Source: Streptomyces sp. R44
Lineage (GTDB): Bacteria > Actinomycetota > Actinomycetes > Streptomycetales > Streptomycetaceae
DNA: 64,000 nucleotides
Reading direction: 5' to 3'
NCBI RefSeq assembly: GCF_041053105.1
Contig: NZ_CP163444.1
Coordinates: 5,890,001-5,954,000, forward strand
The stretch's first letter is position 1. Each line of letters begins with the position of its first letter. This document shows, piece by piece, positions 7,308 to 19,067 of this stretch. The notes beneath the pieces are model-generated. The model made no database searches and was not told where the DNA came from. It saw nothing but the letters and a program-made list of their open reading frames with translations. The translations under genes were made by a program, and so were the position numbers.

Positions 7308-9528
7308 GCCAGACCGTCGCGAGCGGCGGCAGGGTCATCCGCACGCTCGCCTCACGGCCGTGCCACGGCACCGACTCGGTCTTCACCGGGTCGGTGCCGA
7401 CCACGTCCGAGCCGCCGTACCGGGCCGCGTCCGTGTTGAGGACCTCCGCCCAGGCCGCGAACGCGTCCGGCACCCCGAGCCGGTAGTCGTGCCGCACCAC
7501 CGGAGAGAAGTTGCAGACCGCGAGCAGCGGCGCACCGAAGGCGTCGAACCGCAGGAACGCGAAGACGTTGTCCTCGGCCGCGTCCCCCACCACCCACTGG
7601 AACCCCTCCGGAACGGTGTCCCGCTCCCAGAGCGAGGGCGTCCCCGCGTACACGGTGTTCAGGTCCCGGACGAGATCCCGCACCCCCCGGTGGTCCGCCT
7701 CCGCGCCGTACGCCGGATCGAGCAGCCACCAGTCCGGGCCGTGGTCCACCGACCACTCCGCGCCCTGCGCGAACTCCTGCCCCATGTAGAGCAGCTGCTT
7801 GCCCGGGTGCGCCCACATGAAGCCCAGATAGGCGCGGTGGTTGGCCCGCTGCTGCCACCAGTCGCCCGGCATCTTCGACACGAGCGAGCGCTTGCCGTGC
7901 ACCACCTCGTCGTGCGAGATCGGCAGGATGTAGTTCTCGCTGTACGCGTACACCATCGAGAACGTCATCTCGTGGTGGTGGTACTTGCGGTGCACCGGCT
8001 CCTTCTGCACGTACTGCAGCGAGTCGTGCATCCAGCCCATGTTCCACTTCATGCCGAAGCCCAGACCGCCGAAGCCGCCCGGACCCACCTGGTCCGTCGC
8101 CCGCGTCACCCCGTCCCAGGCGGTCGACTCCTCGGCGAAGGTGACGACGCCGGGGCAGCGGCGGTAGACGGTGGCGTTCATCTCCTGCAGGAAGCGGACC
8201 GCGTCCAGGTTCTCCCGGCCCCCGAACTCGTTCGGCAGCCACTCGCCGTGCTCCCGCGAGTAGTCCAGGTAGAGCATCGACGCCACCGCGTCCACCCGCA
8301 GCCCGTCGATGTGGAACTCCTGGCACCAGTACACGGCGTTCGCGACCAGGAAGTTCCGCACCTCCTTGCGGCCGTAGTCGAACTCCAGGGTCCCCCAGTC
8401 GGGGTGGTGCGAACGGCGCGGGTCCTCGTGCTCGTACAGCGGCCGCCCGTCGAACTCCGCGAGCGCCCAGTCGTCCTTCGGGAAGTGCGCGGGCACCCAG
8501 TCCATCAGCACGCCGATCCCGGCCCGGTGCAGCGCGTCGACGAGGAACCGGAAGTCGTCCGGGGTGCCCATGCGGGCCGTCGGCGCGTAGAACCCGGTGA
8601 CCTGGTAGCCCCAGGAACCGCCGAAGGGATGCTCGGTGACCGGCATCAACTCCACGTGCGTGAACCCGAGATCACGGACGTACGCGGGCAGCTGCTCGGC
8701 CAGCTGCCGGTAGGTCAGCCCCGGTCGCCAGGACGGCAGATGCACCTCGTAGACCGAGATCGGCGCCTCGTGCGGCGGACGGGACCCGCGCCGCTCCATC
8801 CATTCCGCGTCGTCCCAGGTGTAGTGCGAGGCGGTGACGATCGACGCGGTGTTCGGCGGGCACTCCGTACGGCGGGCCATCGGGTCCGCCCGGACCGTGT
8901 GCGAACCGTCGGGCCGCGTGATGTCGTACTTGTAGACGGCGCCCTCGCCGAGCCCCGGCACGAACAGCTCCCACACGCCCGTGGAGCCCAGCGAACGCAT
9001 CGGCAGCGCCGTGCCGTCCCAGTGCGTGAACTCACCCGTGACCCGCACGCCGCGCGCGTTCGGCGCCCACACCGCGAAGCGGGTGCCGGCGACGCCCTCG
9101 TGGGTCATGGGGTGCGAGCCGAGCGCCGTCCACAGCTCCTCGTGCCGGCCCTCCCCGATGAGGTGCAGGTCCAGCTCCCCGAGGGAGGGGAGGAAGCGGT
9201 ACGGGTCGTGGACGGGCATCTCGTCCCCGTCGTACCGCACCCGGAACTCGTACGCGGGCACCTTGCGCAGCAGCGGGACGAACACCGAGAACAGCCCGTC
9301 GCCGTCGTCGTCCATCGGGAGCCGCTTGCCCTTGGTGAGGACGGCGACCTCCTTGGCCCAGGGGCGCAGCGCCCTGATCACGACCCCGCCCTTGACCGGA
9401 TGCGCGCCGAGCAGCCCGTGCGGGTCGTGGTGCTCCCCGGCGAGCAGCCGGGCCCGGTCGCCGTGGTCGAGCGGGGGCGCCTTACGGGGCGACTTGCCGG
9501 CCGTCTTGCCTGCGGATCGGGCGGTCAC
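7294..9528 (-). CDS. glgB: 1,4-alpha-glucan branching enzyme GlgB
   Basis: A 744-residue GH13 branching enzyme that introduces alpha-1,6 branches into the linear maltosyl chains made by GlgE. It shows an N-terminal CBM48-like region ([17 protein letters not shown]), the GH13 core with nucleophile D413 ([11 protein letters not shown]) and acid/base E466 (TFAEEST), and the transition-state Asp in [13 protein letters not shown]-terminal beta domain ends the protein. The start is the GTG at 9528, seven bases after GGAGG; upstream in-frame sequence is repeat DNA. It follows mak in the same direction after a 324-bp gap filled by repeat copy B, so it may have its own promoter. It overlaps helR convergently by 14 bp. 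Confidence 0.95.
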   Translation of the reverse strand: MTARSAGKTAGKSPRKAPPLDHGDRARLLAGEHHDPHGLLGAHPVKGGVVIRALRPWAKEVAVLTKGKRLPMDDDGDGLFSVFVPLLRKVPAYEFRVRYDGDEMPVHDPYRFLPSLGELDLHLIGEGRHEELWTALGSHPMTHEGVAGTRFAVWAPNARGVRVTGEFTHWDGTALPMRSLGSTGVWELFVPGLGEGAVYKYDITRPDGSHTVRADPMARRTECPPNTASIVTASHYTWDDAEWMERRGSRPPHEAPISVYEVHLPSWRPGLTYRQLAEQLPAYVRDLGFTHVELMPVTEHPFGGSWGYQVTGFYAPTARMGTPDDFRFLVDALHRAGIGVLMDWVPAHFPKDDWALAEFDGRPLYEHEDPRRSHHPDWGTLEFDYGRKEVRNFLVANAVYWCQEFHIDGLRVDAVASMLYLDYSREHGEWLPNEFGGRENLDAVRFLQEMNATVYRRCPGVVTFAEESTAWDGVTRATDQVGPGGFGGLGFGMKWNMGWMHDSLQYVQKEPVHRKYHHHEMTFSMVYAYSENYILPISHDEVVHGKRSLVSKMPGDWWQQRANHRAYLGFMWAHPGKQLLYMGQEFAQGAEWSVDHGPDWWLLDPAYGAEADHRGVRDLVRDLNTVYAGTPSLWERDTVPEGFQWVVGDAAEDNVFAFLRFDAFGAPLLAVCNFSPVVRHDYRLGVPDAFAAWAEVLNTDAARYGGSDVVGTDPVKTESVPWHGREASVRMTLPPLATVWLRPA

Positions 9529-9605
9529 GGGGGTGCCTCCTGTTTGGTACGGGGGGTACGGATGCGCAACGGTGTTGCGGGGCCCGGGGAAACTCGGCCG
9601 AACGG

Positions 9606-9840
9606 GCCCCGTTGTGGGCGATCGTTCCGCGTCGTGTGGGCAGGCGTCCCGCAGGGCGGGACGGGTGGGCACACGGGACGGCGCGCCCAGCGGCGCCTCC
9701 GCGTTCCGCGCCCGGACCCGCACCGGCAGTGGCGGTGCACGCGGGTGCGGGTTCAGGCTCGGGAGCCTCTGGCGCCGGCAGGGGCGCGGTTCCGTTGTGC
9801 CCACCCGTTCCGCCCCAGCGGAACGATTGCCCACAACGGC
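9606..9840. repeat. Interspersed long-dyad repeat, copy B
   Basis: Second copy of the dyad repeat, lying between mak and glgB. Two left-arm units occur in tandem (GTTGTGGGCGATCGTTCCGC, then GTGTGGGCAGGCGTCCCGC), and one right-arm unit ends GGAACGATTGCCCACAACGG. The centre contains GCGCCTCCGCGTTCCGCGCC and GCTCGGGAGCCTCTGGCGCC, nearly identical to copy C. It fills most of the intergenic space, so it may lie in the mak-glgB transcript as a large hairpin. Confidence 0.8.
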
Positions 9841-9852
9841 CGGGGGCCGGCG

Positions 9853-11193
9853 TCACAGAGGGGCCGCCAGGCGTTCGATGGCGGACATCGGGACCGGGAG
9901 CCAGTCCGGGCGGTGGCGGGCCTCGTAGAGGACCTCGTAGACCGCCTTGTCCGTCTCGTAGGCGCGCAGCAGCGCGGGATCGGCCCGCGGGTCGACCCCC
10001 GCCGCCTCCGCGTACCCCGTGCAGTACGCCGCCCGGCAGCGGGAGGCCCAGTCCGCGTTCCACGGCCGGTGCGTGCGGGCCGCGTAGTCGAAGGAGCGGA
10101 GCATCCCGGCGACGTCGCGGACGGTCGGCTGCGGGCTGCGCCGTTCGTCCAGCGGCTTCGCCGGCTCGCCCTCGAAGTCGATGACGGCCCAGCCGCCGTC
10201 GGAGCCGCGCAGGGTCTGCCCGAGGTGCAGGTCGCCGTGGATGCGCTGCACCGCCGCCCCGCCGCTGGCCGCGGCGAAGACGGCCCGCAGGCCCGGCACG
10301 TGCGGCAGGAGCGCGGGGACGGCCTGCGCCGCCGCGTGCAGCCGCCGGTCCATCGCGGCGGCCAGCTGCTCGGTCTCCGCGCGGGCGAGCCGCCGGGTCG
10401 GCAGGGCGGAGGCCAGCGCCAGGTGCACCTCGGCCGTCGCCCGGCCGAGGGCGCGCGCCTCGGTCGTGAATTCCCGCCCGTCCGCCAGCGCGTCGAGCGC
10501 GAGCCGCCAGCCGTCCCGCGAGTCCCGCAGGTAGGGCTGGAGGACGCCCAGGGTCGAGGCTCCCGATTCGAACCAGGCGACCGGGGCGGGAACCCGGGCG
10601 CAGCCGGCCCCGGCCAGGGCGAGCGGCAGCTCCAGGTCCGGGTTCGCCCCGGGGCTGACCCTCCGGAAGATCTTCAGGATGAACGAATCTCCGAAGACGA
10701 GGGAGGAGTTGGACTGCTCCGCGTCCAGCATGCGGGGGGCCAGCGCCGGCGGCAGGGCCGTCGTGGCGTGGAAGCGCAGCGGTCCCGTTCGCCCGGGGGT
10801 GCGCAGCCGCTCGTACAGGAGCCCCGCGAGGCGCGGGTCGCGCAGGCCCTCGTACACCGCCCGTCCGGCGAGCGGGCCCTGCCGGATCCGTCCGATCAGG
10901 GCGGGCGCGAGCCGCGGCGGCAGCTGGGTCCGTACGCCCAGGAGGAGTTGGTAGCAGTCGGCGGGCGTTCCGGCCGGGCGGCCCGGCTGTTCGACCCGTA
11001 CGAGGAGATGGAGGAGGCCGGGTCCCGCGCCGTCCAGGGGCAGCAGCTCGGTGGCCGCGTCCAGCGTGAATCCGGTGACCCGGCGACCCTTGCCCGCGAA
11101 CCAGCGCTGCCGTGGCAGCCATTCGTGGAGCAGGGGGGCGAGGGACGGAAGGAGGGCGTCCGGGGCCCGGGTGGTGGATGCGGTCTCCGGCAT
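9853..11193 (-). CDS. mak: Maltokinase (Mak/Pep2)
   Basis: A 446-residue kinase of the aminoglycoside-phosphotransferase-like fold that phosphorylates maltose to alpha-maltose-1-phosphate, the GlgE donor. Features include the N-terminal cap HEWLPRQRWFAGKGRRV and the nucleotide-binding segment NSSLVFGDSFILKIFRRV. The catalytic loop RIHGDLHLGQTL and the metal-binding VIDFEGEPAKPLDERR complete the set. The start at MPETAST follows AAGGA; an ATG 17 codons upstream has no ribosome site. It lies downstream of treS after a 245-bp gap containing two hairpins, so transcription may be partly separate. It functions with TreS, either as a complex (as in mycobacteria) or sequentially. Confidence 0.93.
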   Translation of the reverse strand: MPETASTTRAPDALLPSLAPLLHEWLPRQRWFAGKGRRVTGFTLDAATELLPLDGAGPGLLHLLVRVEQPGRPAGTPADCYQLLLGVRTQLPPRLAPALIGRIRQGPLAGRAVYEGLRDPRLAGLLYERLRTPGRTGPLRFHATTALPPALAPRMLDAEQSNSSLVFGDSFILKIFRRVSPGANPDLELPLALAGAGCARVPAPVAWFESGASTLGVLQPYLRDSRDGWRLALDALADGREFTTEARALGRATAEVHLALASALPTRRLARAETEQLAAAMDRRLHAAAQAVPALLPHVPGLRAVFAAASGGAAVQRIHGDLHLGQTLRGSDGGWAVIDFEGEPAKPLDERRSPQPTVRDVAGMLRSFDYAARTHRPWNADWASRCRAAYCTGYAEAAGVDPRADPALLRAYETDKAVYEVLYEARHRPDWLPVPMSAIERLAAPL

Positions 11194-11387
11194 GGCATCG
11201 CGTCCTTTCCCCGGGGCGCGCAAGTGGCTTTCGTATGCGTTCAAATGCGCAGAGTGTCCCGGATGGCGGCTGTGACTGTCCGGATGTGCGGGACGTGTCG
11301 GAAAGGGAAGATCCGTATGGGCCCGGCAAGAAGGCCCGGATGGACCTGAATCGTGGCGTGGATCGTGTGTCGTTCACAGTGCCCAGA

Positions 11388-11438
11388 GTGGGACGGGGGA
11401 AACCGTCCCACCCCGGGCGAGCGAGAACTGGCTCTCGC

Positions 11439-11440
<2 letters not shown>
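11388..11440 (-). terminator. Tandem hairpins after treS
   Basis: Two perfect stem-loops follow treS on the minus strand: GAGCGAGA/TCTCGCTC (11419-11440, overlapping the stop codon) and GTGGGACGG/CCGTCCCAC (11388-11411, 6-nt loop). There is no U-tract. They may attenuate glgE-treS transcription before mak, or stabilise the upstream mRNA. Confidence 0.55.
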
Positions 11441-13129
<1,689 letters not shown>

Positions 13130-13133
<4 letters not shown>

Positions 13134-15217
13134 GTGGTGGGTGACCCTCCGGTCTGCGGGGACGGTCGCAGGGCGAGTACGTGCGCGGGCGTGACGCCCG
13201 GTTCCAGGCGCACGTAAGCGGCCCTGCCCCAGTGATAGGTCTCGCCGGTGAGCTCGTCGCGCACCGGCACGGTCTCGTGCCAGTCGAGGCCGAGTTCCGG
13301 CATGTTCAACGAGAGTGAAGCCTCCTGGGTGTGGTGCGGGTCGAGGTTGACGACCACCAGAACGATGTTCGAACCGGAGCGCTTCGAGTACGCGATCACC
13401 TGCGGGTTGTCGGTGTCGTGGAACGTCAGGTTCCGCAGCCGGCGGAGGGCCGGGTGGCGGCGCCTGATCCGGTTCAGGGCGGTGATCAGCGGGGTGATCG
13501 TCGCCCCCGCCCGTTCCGCCGACTCCCAGTCGCGGGGCCTCAGTTCGTACTTCTCCGAGTCGAGGTACTCCTCGCTGCCGTCCCTCAGCGGGGTGTTCTC
13601 GCACAGCTCGTACCCGGCGTACATGCCCCAGGACGGGGAGAGCGTGGCCGCGAGGACCGCCCGCGCCTCGAACGCGGGCCGGCCGCCCTCCTGGAGGTAG
13701 GCGTGCAGGATGTCGGGGGTGTTCACGAAGAGGTTCGGCCGCATCTGCGCGGCCGTCTCCCCGGACAGCTCGGTGAGGTACTCCGTCAGCTCCTCCTTGG
13801 TGTTGCGCCAGGTGAAGTACGTGTACGACTGCTGGAAACCGATCGCGCCGAGCGTCCGCATCATCGCCGGCCGGGTGAACGCCTCCGCCAGGAAGATGAC
13901 GTCCGGGTCGGCCCGGTTGATCTCGCCGATCACCCGCTCCCAGAACACCACCGGCTTGGTGTGCGGGTTGTCGACGCGGAAGATCCGGATGCCGTGGTCC
14001 ATCCAGAACCGGAGCACCCGCACGGTCTCCGCGACGATCCCGTCCATGTTGTCGGGGGCCCTGTCGAACGCGATCGGATAGATGTCCTGGTACTTCTTCG
14101 GCGGGTTCTCCGCGTACGCGATCGAACCGTCCGGCCGGTGGTGGAACCACTCCGGGTGCTTCTCCACCCACGGGTGGTCCGGGGAGCACTGGAGCGCGAA
14201 GTCCAGGGCGATCTCGATCCGCAGCTCCTTGGCCCGCGCCACGAACGCGTCGAAGTCCTCGAAGGTCCCCAGGTCCGGGTGGAGCGCGTCGTGCCCGCCC
14301 TCCGGCGAGCCGATCGCCCACGGCACGCCGACGTCGCTCGGCGACGCCGACAGGGAGTTGTTGGGGCCCTTGCGGTGGGTCTCGCCGATCGGGTGCACGG
14401 GAGGCAGGTAGACGACGTCGAAGCCCATCGCGGCGACCGCCGGGAGCCGTTCGGCCGCGGTGCGGAAGTTCCCCGGGACCGTACGCCCCTTCACCTTCCG
14501 CACGCCCTCCGAGCGCGGGAAGAACTCGTACCAGGAGCCGAACAGGGCCCGCTCCCGCTCCACCTGGAGCGGCAACGCCGGGGAGGCGGAGAGCAGTTCG
14601 CGCAGCGGGTGGCGGTCCAGGGCCTCGACGACCCGCGGGGCGAGCGCCGCCGCGAGCCGCACGGCCGCGGGCCGCGACCCGTCGCGCAGCGCGTCCGCCA
14701 CGGCGAGTACGGCCTCCCGGCCGCCGCCCTTCTTCGGGACGCCCTTCGCGGCCCGCTCGTGCAGCTCGGCGCCCTCGGCGAGGACCAGTTCGGAGTCGAT
14801 CCCGGCCGGGATCTTGATCCTCGCCGTGTGGCGCCAGGTGGCCACCGGATCGCTCCAGGCCTCCACGGTGTACGTCCAGAGGCCCTCGGCGTCCGGGGTG
14901 ACCTCGGCACCCCAACGGTCGGTGCCCGGGGCCAGTTCGCGCATCGGGGTCCAGGGTCCTGGCCGGCCCGACGGGCCGCGCAGCACGACATTGGCGGCGA
15001 CCGCGTCGTGGCCCTCGCGGAAGACGGTGGCCGTCACCTCGAAGGTCTCTCCGGCCACCGCCTTCGCGGGGCGCCGGCCGCAGTCGACCAGCGGGCGGAC
15101 GTCCAGTACGGGAATGCGTCCCATGAGCGGATTCACAGCATCACCTGACGGGTTACGGGGGTGCGGGTGGTGGTGCGCTCTTTCTAGCTCCGTCGACGGC
15201 CGGCGGGTTGCGGGCAT
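13130..15217 (-). CDS. glgE: Alpha-1,4-glucan:maltose-1-phosphate maltosyltransferase GlgE
   Basis: A 695-residue GH13_3 enzyme that extends alpha-1,4-glucans using maltose-1-phosphate. The predicted nucleophile is D416 (RVDNPHTKP) and the acid/base E445 (FLAEAFTRP). Their 29-residue spacing equals that of the characterised S. coelicolor pair D394/E423. The start at MPATRRPS is chosen because it follows AGGAG at good spacing and, as I recall, S. coelicolor GlgE also begins MPAT; internal ATG/GTG codons are alternatives. It is the first gene of the glgE-treS operon. The 190 bp upstream to the next terminator should hold its promoter. Confidence 0.95.
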
Positions 15218-15409
15218 GACGGCTCCTGTCCGCGTTCACTCGGATGGCGGGTCCACAGGGATGAACAGGGATGAACGGGAGGCTCGGGGGAGACGGGTCG
15301 GGGGTTGTACCGGAGGAGCCTTCCCACGGTTCTCGGGTGGGCAATCCGGCGCTTTGTTAACTACTAGGGCGTAGCCACCCCGGCAAGCACCCGACCCGGA
15401 CAAGAAAGA

Positions 15410-15434
15410 AGCCCCGCCTTTGTGGGGCGGGGCT
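15410..15434 (-). terminator. Intrinsic terminator of the NmrA-like gene
   Basis: The stem AGCCCCGCC/GGCGGGGCT (9 bp, 7-nt loop) is followed on the minus strand by TTCTTTCTT, a classic rho-independent layout. It ends the oxidoreductase gene and insulates the glgE operon. An almost identical stem occurs at 23057-23084 at the other end of the metabolite cluster. Confidence 0.85.
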
Positions 15435-15451
15435 CGATCTGCGGTGCGGCG

Positions 15452-16393
15452 TCAGGTGCGCGGCGAGCTGTCCGGGGTCTCCGCGTCCGTCGCCCACACC
15501 TGCCAGGGCTGGCGGGCCACCCACTCCTCCACCGGCGCCGGTTCCAGGCCGAGGACCTCCGACGACACCCCGTCGTCGTCCGCCATCAGGAGCGGATCCG
15601 CTCCGCTCGCCATGTAGTGGTAGATCCCCGCCACCCCGGCCGCCGTCTCCGGGCCGAGCAGCTGCGCCAGGCCCCGCTCGAACACGGCCGGATCCAGCTC
15701 CTCGTACCGCACCCTCCGGCCGAGTCCCCGCCCGAAGGCCGCCGCGAGCTCGCCGCCCGTCAGGGCCCGGTCCCCGCCGATGTCGAAGGTCCGGCCCTCC
15801 AGGCCCTCCCGGGTGAGCGCCGCGAGCGCCGCCTCCGCCAGGCCCCGGTGCGACAGCCAGGCCGTCCGCGCCGACTCCGGCAGGGGGTAGGCGAGGACGC
15901 CCTCGTCGACCAGCGCGGGACCGTTCCACGGCGAGAACAGGTTGTCCAGGTACACCGGCGGCCGGACCACCACCAGCGGCACCCCGCTGTCCCGCAGCAC
16001 CCGCTCCGCGAGCCGCCGCGTCTCGAAGGCGGCGACGTCCGTCGGACCCAGCGGGAGCCGGGTGTTGGCGTTGAACACCAGGCGTTCCGTGCCCGCCGCC
16101 AGGGCGGCCTCCGCGATGTTCCGCGCGTACGCCTCCACCCGCGTCTCGTCGTACACCAGCGGCATCGTGACGAACGCGTGCGTCGTCCCCGCGAACAGCC
16201 GCCGCACATCGCCCGGGACCCCGAGGTCCCCGGAGAGGAAGAAGGCCCCCGGCAGCGGCGGCCGGTCCGCCTCCGCGCGCCGGGTCAGGGTCCGCACCTG
16301 GTGGTGGCGCTCGGCGAGCAGGCGGGCCACCGCGCCGCCCTGGAAGCCGGTCGCGCCCACGACCGCCACCCGCATCGGAATCTCACTGTCCAT
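15452..16393 (-). CDS. NmrA-like NAD(P)-binding protein
   Basis: An atypical SDR of about 313 residues. The motif VAVVGATGFQGGAVARLL binds dinucleotide, followed by NmrA-family features (RTLTRRAEA, DLGVPGDVRRLF, VVVRPPVYLDNLF). There is no clear YxxxK catalytic pair, so it could be a redox sensor or an NADPH-dependent reductase/isomerase. The first ATG gives MDSEIPMRVAVVG; the second ATG (16375) is equally possible and neither has a strong ribosome site. It diverges from the AraC regulator with a 118-bp gap and ends at a good terminator, so it may be a single-gene unit in the same regulon. Confidence 0.8.
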   Translation of the reverse strand: MDSEIPMRVAVVGATGFQGGAVARLLAERHHQVRTLTRRAEADRPPLPGAFFLSGDLGVPGDVRRLFAGTTHAFVTMPLVYDETRVEAYARNIAEAALAAGTERLVFNANTRLPLGPTDVAAFETRRLAERVLRDSGVPLVVVRPPVYLDNLFSPWNGPALVDEGVLAYPLPESARTAWLSHRGLAEAALAALTREGLEGRTFDIGGDRALTGGELAAAFGRGLGRRVRYEELDPAVFERGLAQLLGPETAAGVAGIYHYMASGADPLLMADDDGVSSEVLGLEPAPVEEWVARQPWQVWATDAETPDSSPRT

Positions 16394-16511
16394 CTGTGTC
16401 CAAGGCCCTTCGATAGGCTGTCATCGCTGCCGTGCCGGCGTCCCTCCAGGCTCCCCGCGGTGGCTTCGGCCGTTCAATTAACAAACCGGGGCGGAAGTTG
16501 AAGGATCGTCC

Positions 16512-17495
16512 ATGGAAACCGTGGGAACCGACCGTCACGACCAGCGCGACCCCCTCGATCCTCCCGGTGAGGGCGAGCGCGAGGACCTGCTGAGCGAACT
16601 CCTCAAACCCCTCCGGCTCACCGGAGTCTTCGACAGCCGCTGGCACGTCCGCGCCCCCTGGGCCATCGAGGGCGACGCCGAACGCAGCTGCGCCGTCCTC
16701 CACTACGTCGTCGAGGGCGGCTGCTGGATCACCGCCGACGACGAGAACCCCGTCGAACTCCACGCCGGCGACCTCGTCGTCTTCCCCACCGGCGCCGCCC
16801 ACCGCCTCTCCGACCGGCCCGAACGCCAGGGCGTCCCGCTCAAGGCCGTGCTGCCCGAGCGCCAGCCCGGCACCTCCGGCGAGATCGTCATCGAGGGCAG
16901 CGGACCCGAGAGCCGCCTGCTGTGCGCCGGACTTCACTACGACGCCAGCGCCGCCACCGGCCTCTACACCTCCCTGCCCTGGGCCCTCGTCCTCGACGGC
17001 CGCCAGGTCGACCGCGAACCCCTGCTCCGCGACACCCTCCGGCTGCTCGCCGCCCCCGACCGGCCCGTCGGCCCCGGCGACCGGCTCATCACCCTGCGCG
17101 CCTTCGAGATGGCCCTCGTCCTCGCGCTCCGCCCGCTGCTCCGCGAGCTCGCCGGCAACCCGGCCTCGCTGCCGCTGCTCCGCCACCCCGGGATCAGCCG
17201 GGCCGTCGTCATGATGGCCACCCGGTTCGCCGAACCGTGGACCATCGACTCCCTCGCCCGCGAGGTCGGCATGTCCCGCTCCGCTTTCACCGCCGCCTTC
17301 CGGGAACTCGTCGGCGACTCCCCGGCCCGCTACCTCGCCGCCCGCCGCATGCAGGAGGCCGGCCGGCTCCTCACCGAGACCTCCCTGCCGCAGTCGGCCG
17401 TGCCCGAGCGCGTCGGCTACCGCAGCGCCGTCGGCTTCCACCTGGCCTTCCGGAAATGGTTCGGGGTGACCCCCGGCGAGTACCGGACCGCCTAG
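16512..17495 (+). CDS. AraC family transcriptional regulator with N-terminal cupin domain
   Basis: A 327-residue AraC/XylS-type regulator. An N-terminal cupin-like sensor (about 25-190) shows VLHYVVEGGCWITADDE and LHAGDLVVFPTGAAHRLSD, the usual beta-barrel with a conserved His. The C-terminal double HTH (about 225-325) contains WTIDSLAREVGMSRSAFTAA, then the second HTH with AVPERVGYRSAVGFHLAFRK and WFGVTPGEYR. The ATG at 16512 follows GAAGGA. It stands directly upstream of the four-gene oxidoreductase/exporter operon, whose leader contains a 21-bp-spaced direct repeat. It is the likely pathway-specific regulator, possibly sensing the product or a precursor. Confidence 0.9.
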   Translation: METVGTDRHDQRDPLDPPGEGEREDLLSELLKPLRLTGVFDSRWHVRAPWAIEGDAERSCAVLHYVVEGGCWITADDENPVELHAGDLVVFPTGAAHRLSDRPERQGVPLKAVLPERQPGTSGEIVIEGSGPESRLLCAGLHYDASAATGLYTSLPWALVLDGRQVDREPLLRDTLRLLAAPDRPVGPGDRLITLRAFEMALVLALRPLLRELAGNPASLPLLRHPGISRAVVMMATRFAEPWTIDSLAREVGMSRSAFTAAFRELVGDSPARYLAARRMQEAGRLLTETSLPQSAVPERVGYRSAVGFHLAFRKWFGVTPGEYRTA

Positions 17496-17523
17496 GGCTG
17501 TCCGGACCTGACATCTTTCGGAG

Positions 17524-17576
17524 CCCCTGGACGGTTCTTAAGGACCCCTGGACGGACGTTCATTGTCCGTCCGGGG
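17524..17576 (+). promoter_or_regulatory. AraC-type direct-repeat operator and adjoining inverted repeat
   Basis: CCCCTGGACGG occurs at 17524-17534 and again at 17545-17555, exactly 21 bp apart, the two-turn spacing preferred by AraC-family dimers. The second copy begins an inverted repeat, GGACGGAC (17550-17557) / GTCCGTCC (17565-17572). These lie in the 141-bp gap between the AraC gene and the hpaB-like gene. This is the best candidate for the operator of the cluster. Confidence 0.6.
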
Positions 17577-17636
17577 AGCACCCGGACAGGCTCGGGACCG
17601 GCACAGCCGTGACACCCGAGGAGAGGCGAGACACCG

Positions 17637-19067
17637 GTGACGAGGTCCGGGCAGGAGTATCTGGAGGGACTGCGCGACGGGCGCGAGATCTGGCTCGACG
17701 GGGAGCGGGTCAAGGACGTCACCGCCCACCCCGCCTTCCGCGCCACCGCCGCCTCCTTCGCCGGTCTGTACGACCTCGCCGACGACCCCGTGCACCGGCC
17801 CGTCCTCGTCCAGGGCGGCGTCCGCCGCGCCTGCGCCGTGCCCCGCTCGTACGAGGACCTCGTCGCCCGCCGGCGCGCCTTCCGCACCACCGCCGAGGCG
17901 AGCTACGGCTTCCTCGGCCGCACCCCCGACCACATGGCCGCGGGCGCCGCCGGGTTCGCCGCCGCGCCCGCCGTCTTCACCGGCGAGGCCTTCGACGGCG
18001 CCGAGCACGCCCTCGCCTTCCACCGGCGGCTCGCCGAGGGAGACCTGCACACCGCGTTCACCCTCACCAACCCGGCCTCGGGTCGCGGCGAGGACGACCT
18101 CACCCTGCGGGTCGTCGCCGAACGCGACGGCGGGATCGTCGTCCGCGGCGCCAAGACCATCGGCACCGGCGCCGTCTTCGCCGACGAACTCCTCGTCGGC
18201 ACCATCGAACCGCTCGCCGCCGACGACACCGAGCACGCCGTCACCTTCTCCGTACGGCTCGACACCCCCGGCCTCAAGCTGATCTCCCGCACCTCCTACG
18301 AGGAACGCGCCCGGTCCGTCTTCGACCACCCGCTCTCCTCCCGGTACGACGAGAACGACGCCATGCTCGTCTGCGAGGACGTCTTCGTCCCGTGGGAACG
18401 CGTCCTCACCTACCGCGACCCGGCCACCACCGGCGCGATCTGGTGGCAGACCCCCGCCTACCTGAACTTCGTCCACCAGTCCGCCACCCGCTTCTGGACC
18501 AAGCTGGAGTTCCTCACCGGCCTCGCGATCCTCCTCACCCGCTCGAACGGCACCGAGCAACTGCCCCCCGTCACCCAGGCCGTCGGCCGGCTCCTCGGCA
18601 TGGTCGCCCAGGCCAAGGCCTTCGTCCTCGCCGCCGAGGCCTCGTACGAGCAGGTCGACGGCGGACGCGGCGGCGTCCGCCCCGGGCAGGAGATCTCCTT
18701 CGCCCAGCGGATCATGGCCGGCGAGCTCTACCCGCGCGCCGTCCAGGACATCAAGCTCCTCGCCGGCGGCGCCCTCGTCCAGCTCCCCGCGAGCGGCCGC
18801 GACCTCCTCCACCCCGAACTCGGGCCGCTGGTCCGCCGCTACTTCGCGACGCCCGGCCACCCCGCCGAGGACCGCGTCAAACTCCTCAAACTCGCCTGGG
18901 ACGCCCTCGGATCGGAGTTCGCCGGCCGACACGAGCAGTACGAGCGCTTCTACCACGGCGCCCCGCACGTCTACCTGACGATGCAGACCCGGGCCGGCGC
19001 GGCGGGGGAGTGCGAGAGCCTCGCCCGGGCCTGCCTCGACGGCTACGGCCTGGGGACCACCCGGTGA
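17637..19067 (+). CDS. 4-hydroxyphenylacetate 3-hydroxylase (HpaB)-family FADH2-dependent monooxygenase
   Basis: A 476-residue protein of the HpaB family, two-component flavin monooxygenases with an acyl-CoA dehydrogenase-like fold that ortho-hydroxylate phenols or hydroxylate/oxidise related aromatic amines. Recognisable parts: EYLEGLRDGREIWLDGERVK at the N-terminus, FTLTNPASGRG, VVRGAKTIGTGAVFADELLV, DVFVPWERVLTYRD and the C-terminal HEQYERFYHGAPH. It needs reduced flavin, and no HpaC-type reductase is encoded nearby, so it must borrow one. The GTG start follows GAGGAGAGG. It is the first gene of the operon; its TGA overlaps the GTG of the exporter gene by 4 bp. The substrate is unknown. 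Confidence 0.85.
   Translation: MTRSGQEYLEGLRDGREIWLDGERVKDVTAHPAFRATAASFAGLYDLADDPVHRPVLVQGGVRRACAVPRSYEDLVARRRAFRTTAEASYGFLGRTPDHMAAGAAGFAAAPAVFTGEAFDGAEHALAFHRRLAEGDLHTAFTLTNPASGRGEDDLTLRVVAERDGGIVVRGAKTIGTGAVFADELLVGTIEPLAADDTEHAVTFSVRLDTPGLKLISRTSYEERARSVFDHPLSSRYDENDAMLVCEDVFVPWERVLTYRDPATTGAIWWQTPAYLNFVHQSATRFWTKLEFLTGLAILLTRSNGTEQLPPVTQAVGRLLGMVAQAKAFVLAAEASYEQVDGGRGGVRPGQEISFAQRIMAGELYPRAVQDIKLLAGGALVQLPASGRDLLHPELGPLVRRYFATPGHPAEDRVKLLKLAWDALGSEFAGRHEQYERFYHGAPHVYLTMQTRAGAAGECESLARACLDGYGLGTTR

Noticed and set aside
7360..11349. Long plus-strand frame (1329 codons) across glgB and mak
   Set aside because: Antisense shadow of the two recognised enzymes, with no ribosome site and Arg/Val-rich composition.
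16922..19063. Frame continuing upstream from the MFS gene through the AraC and HpaB-like genes
   Set aside because: Arg/Pro-rich shadow reading. The true MFS start is the GTG overlapping the HpaB-like stop, where membrane-protein sequence begins.
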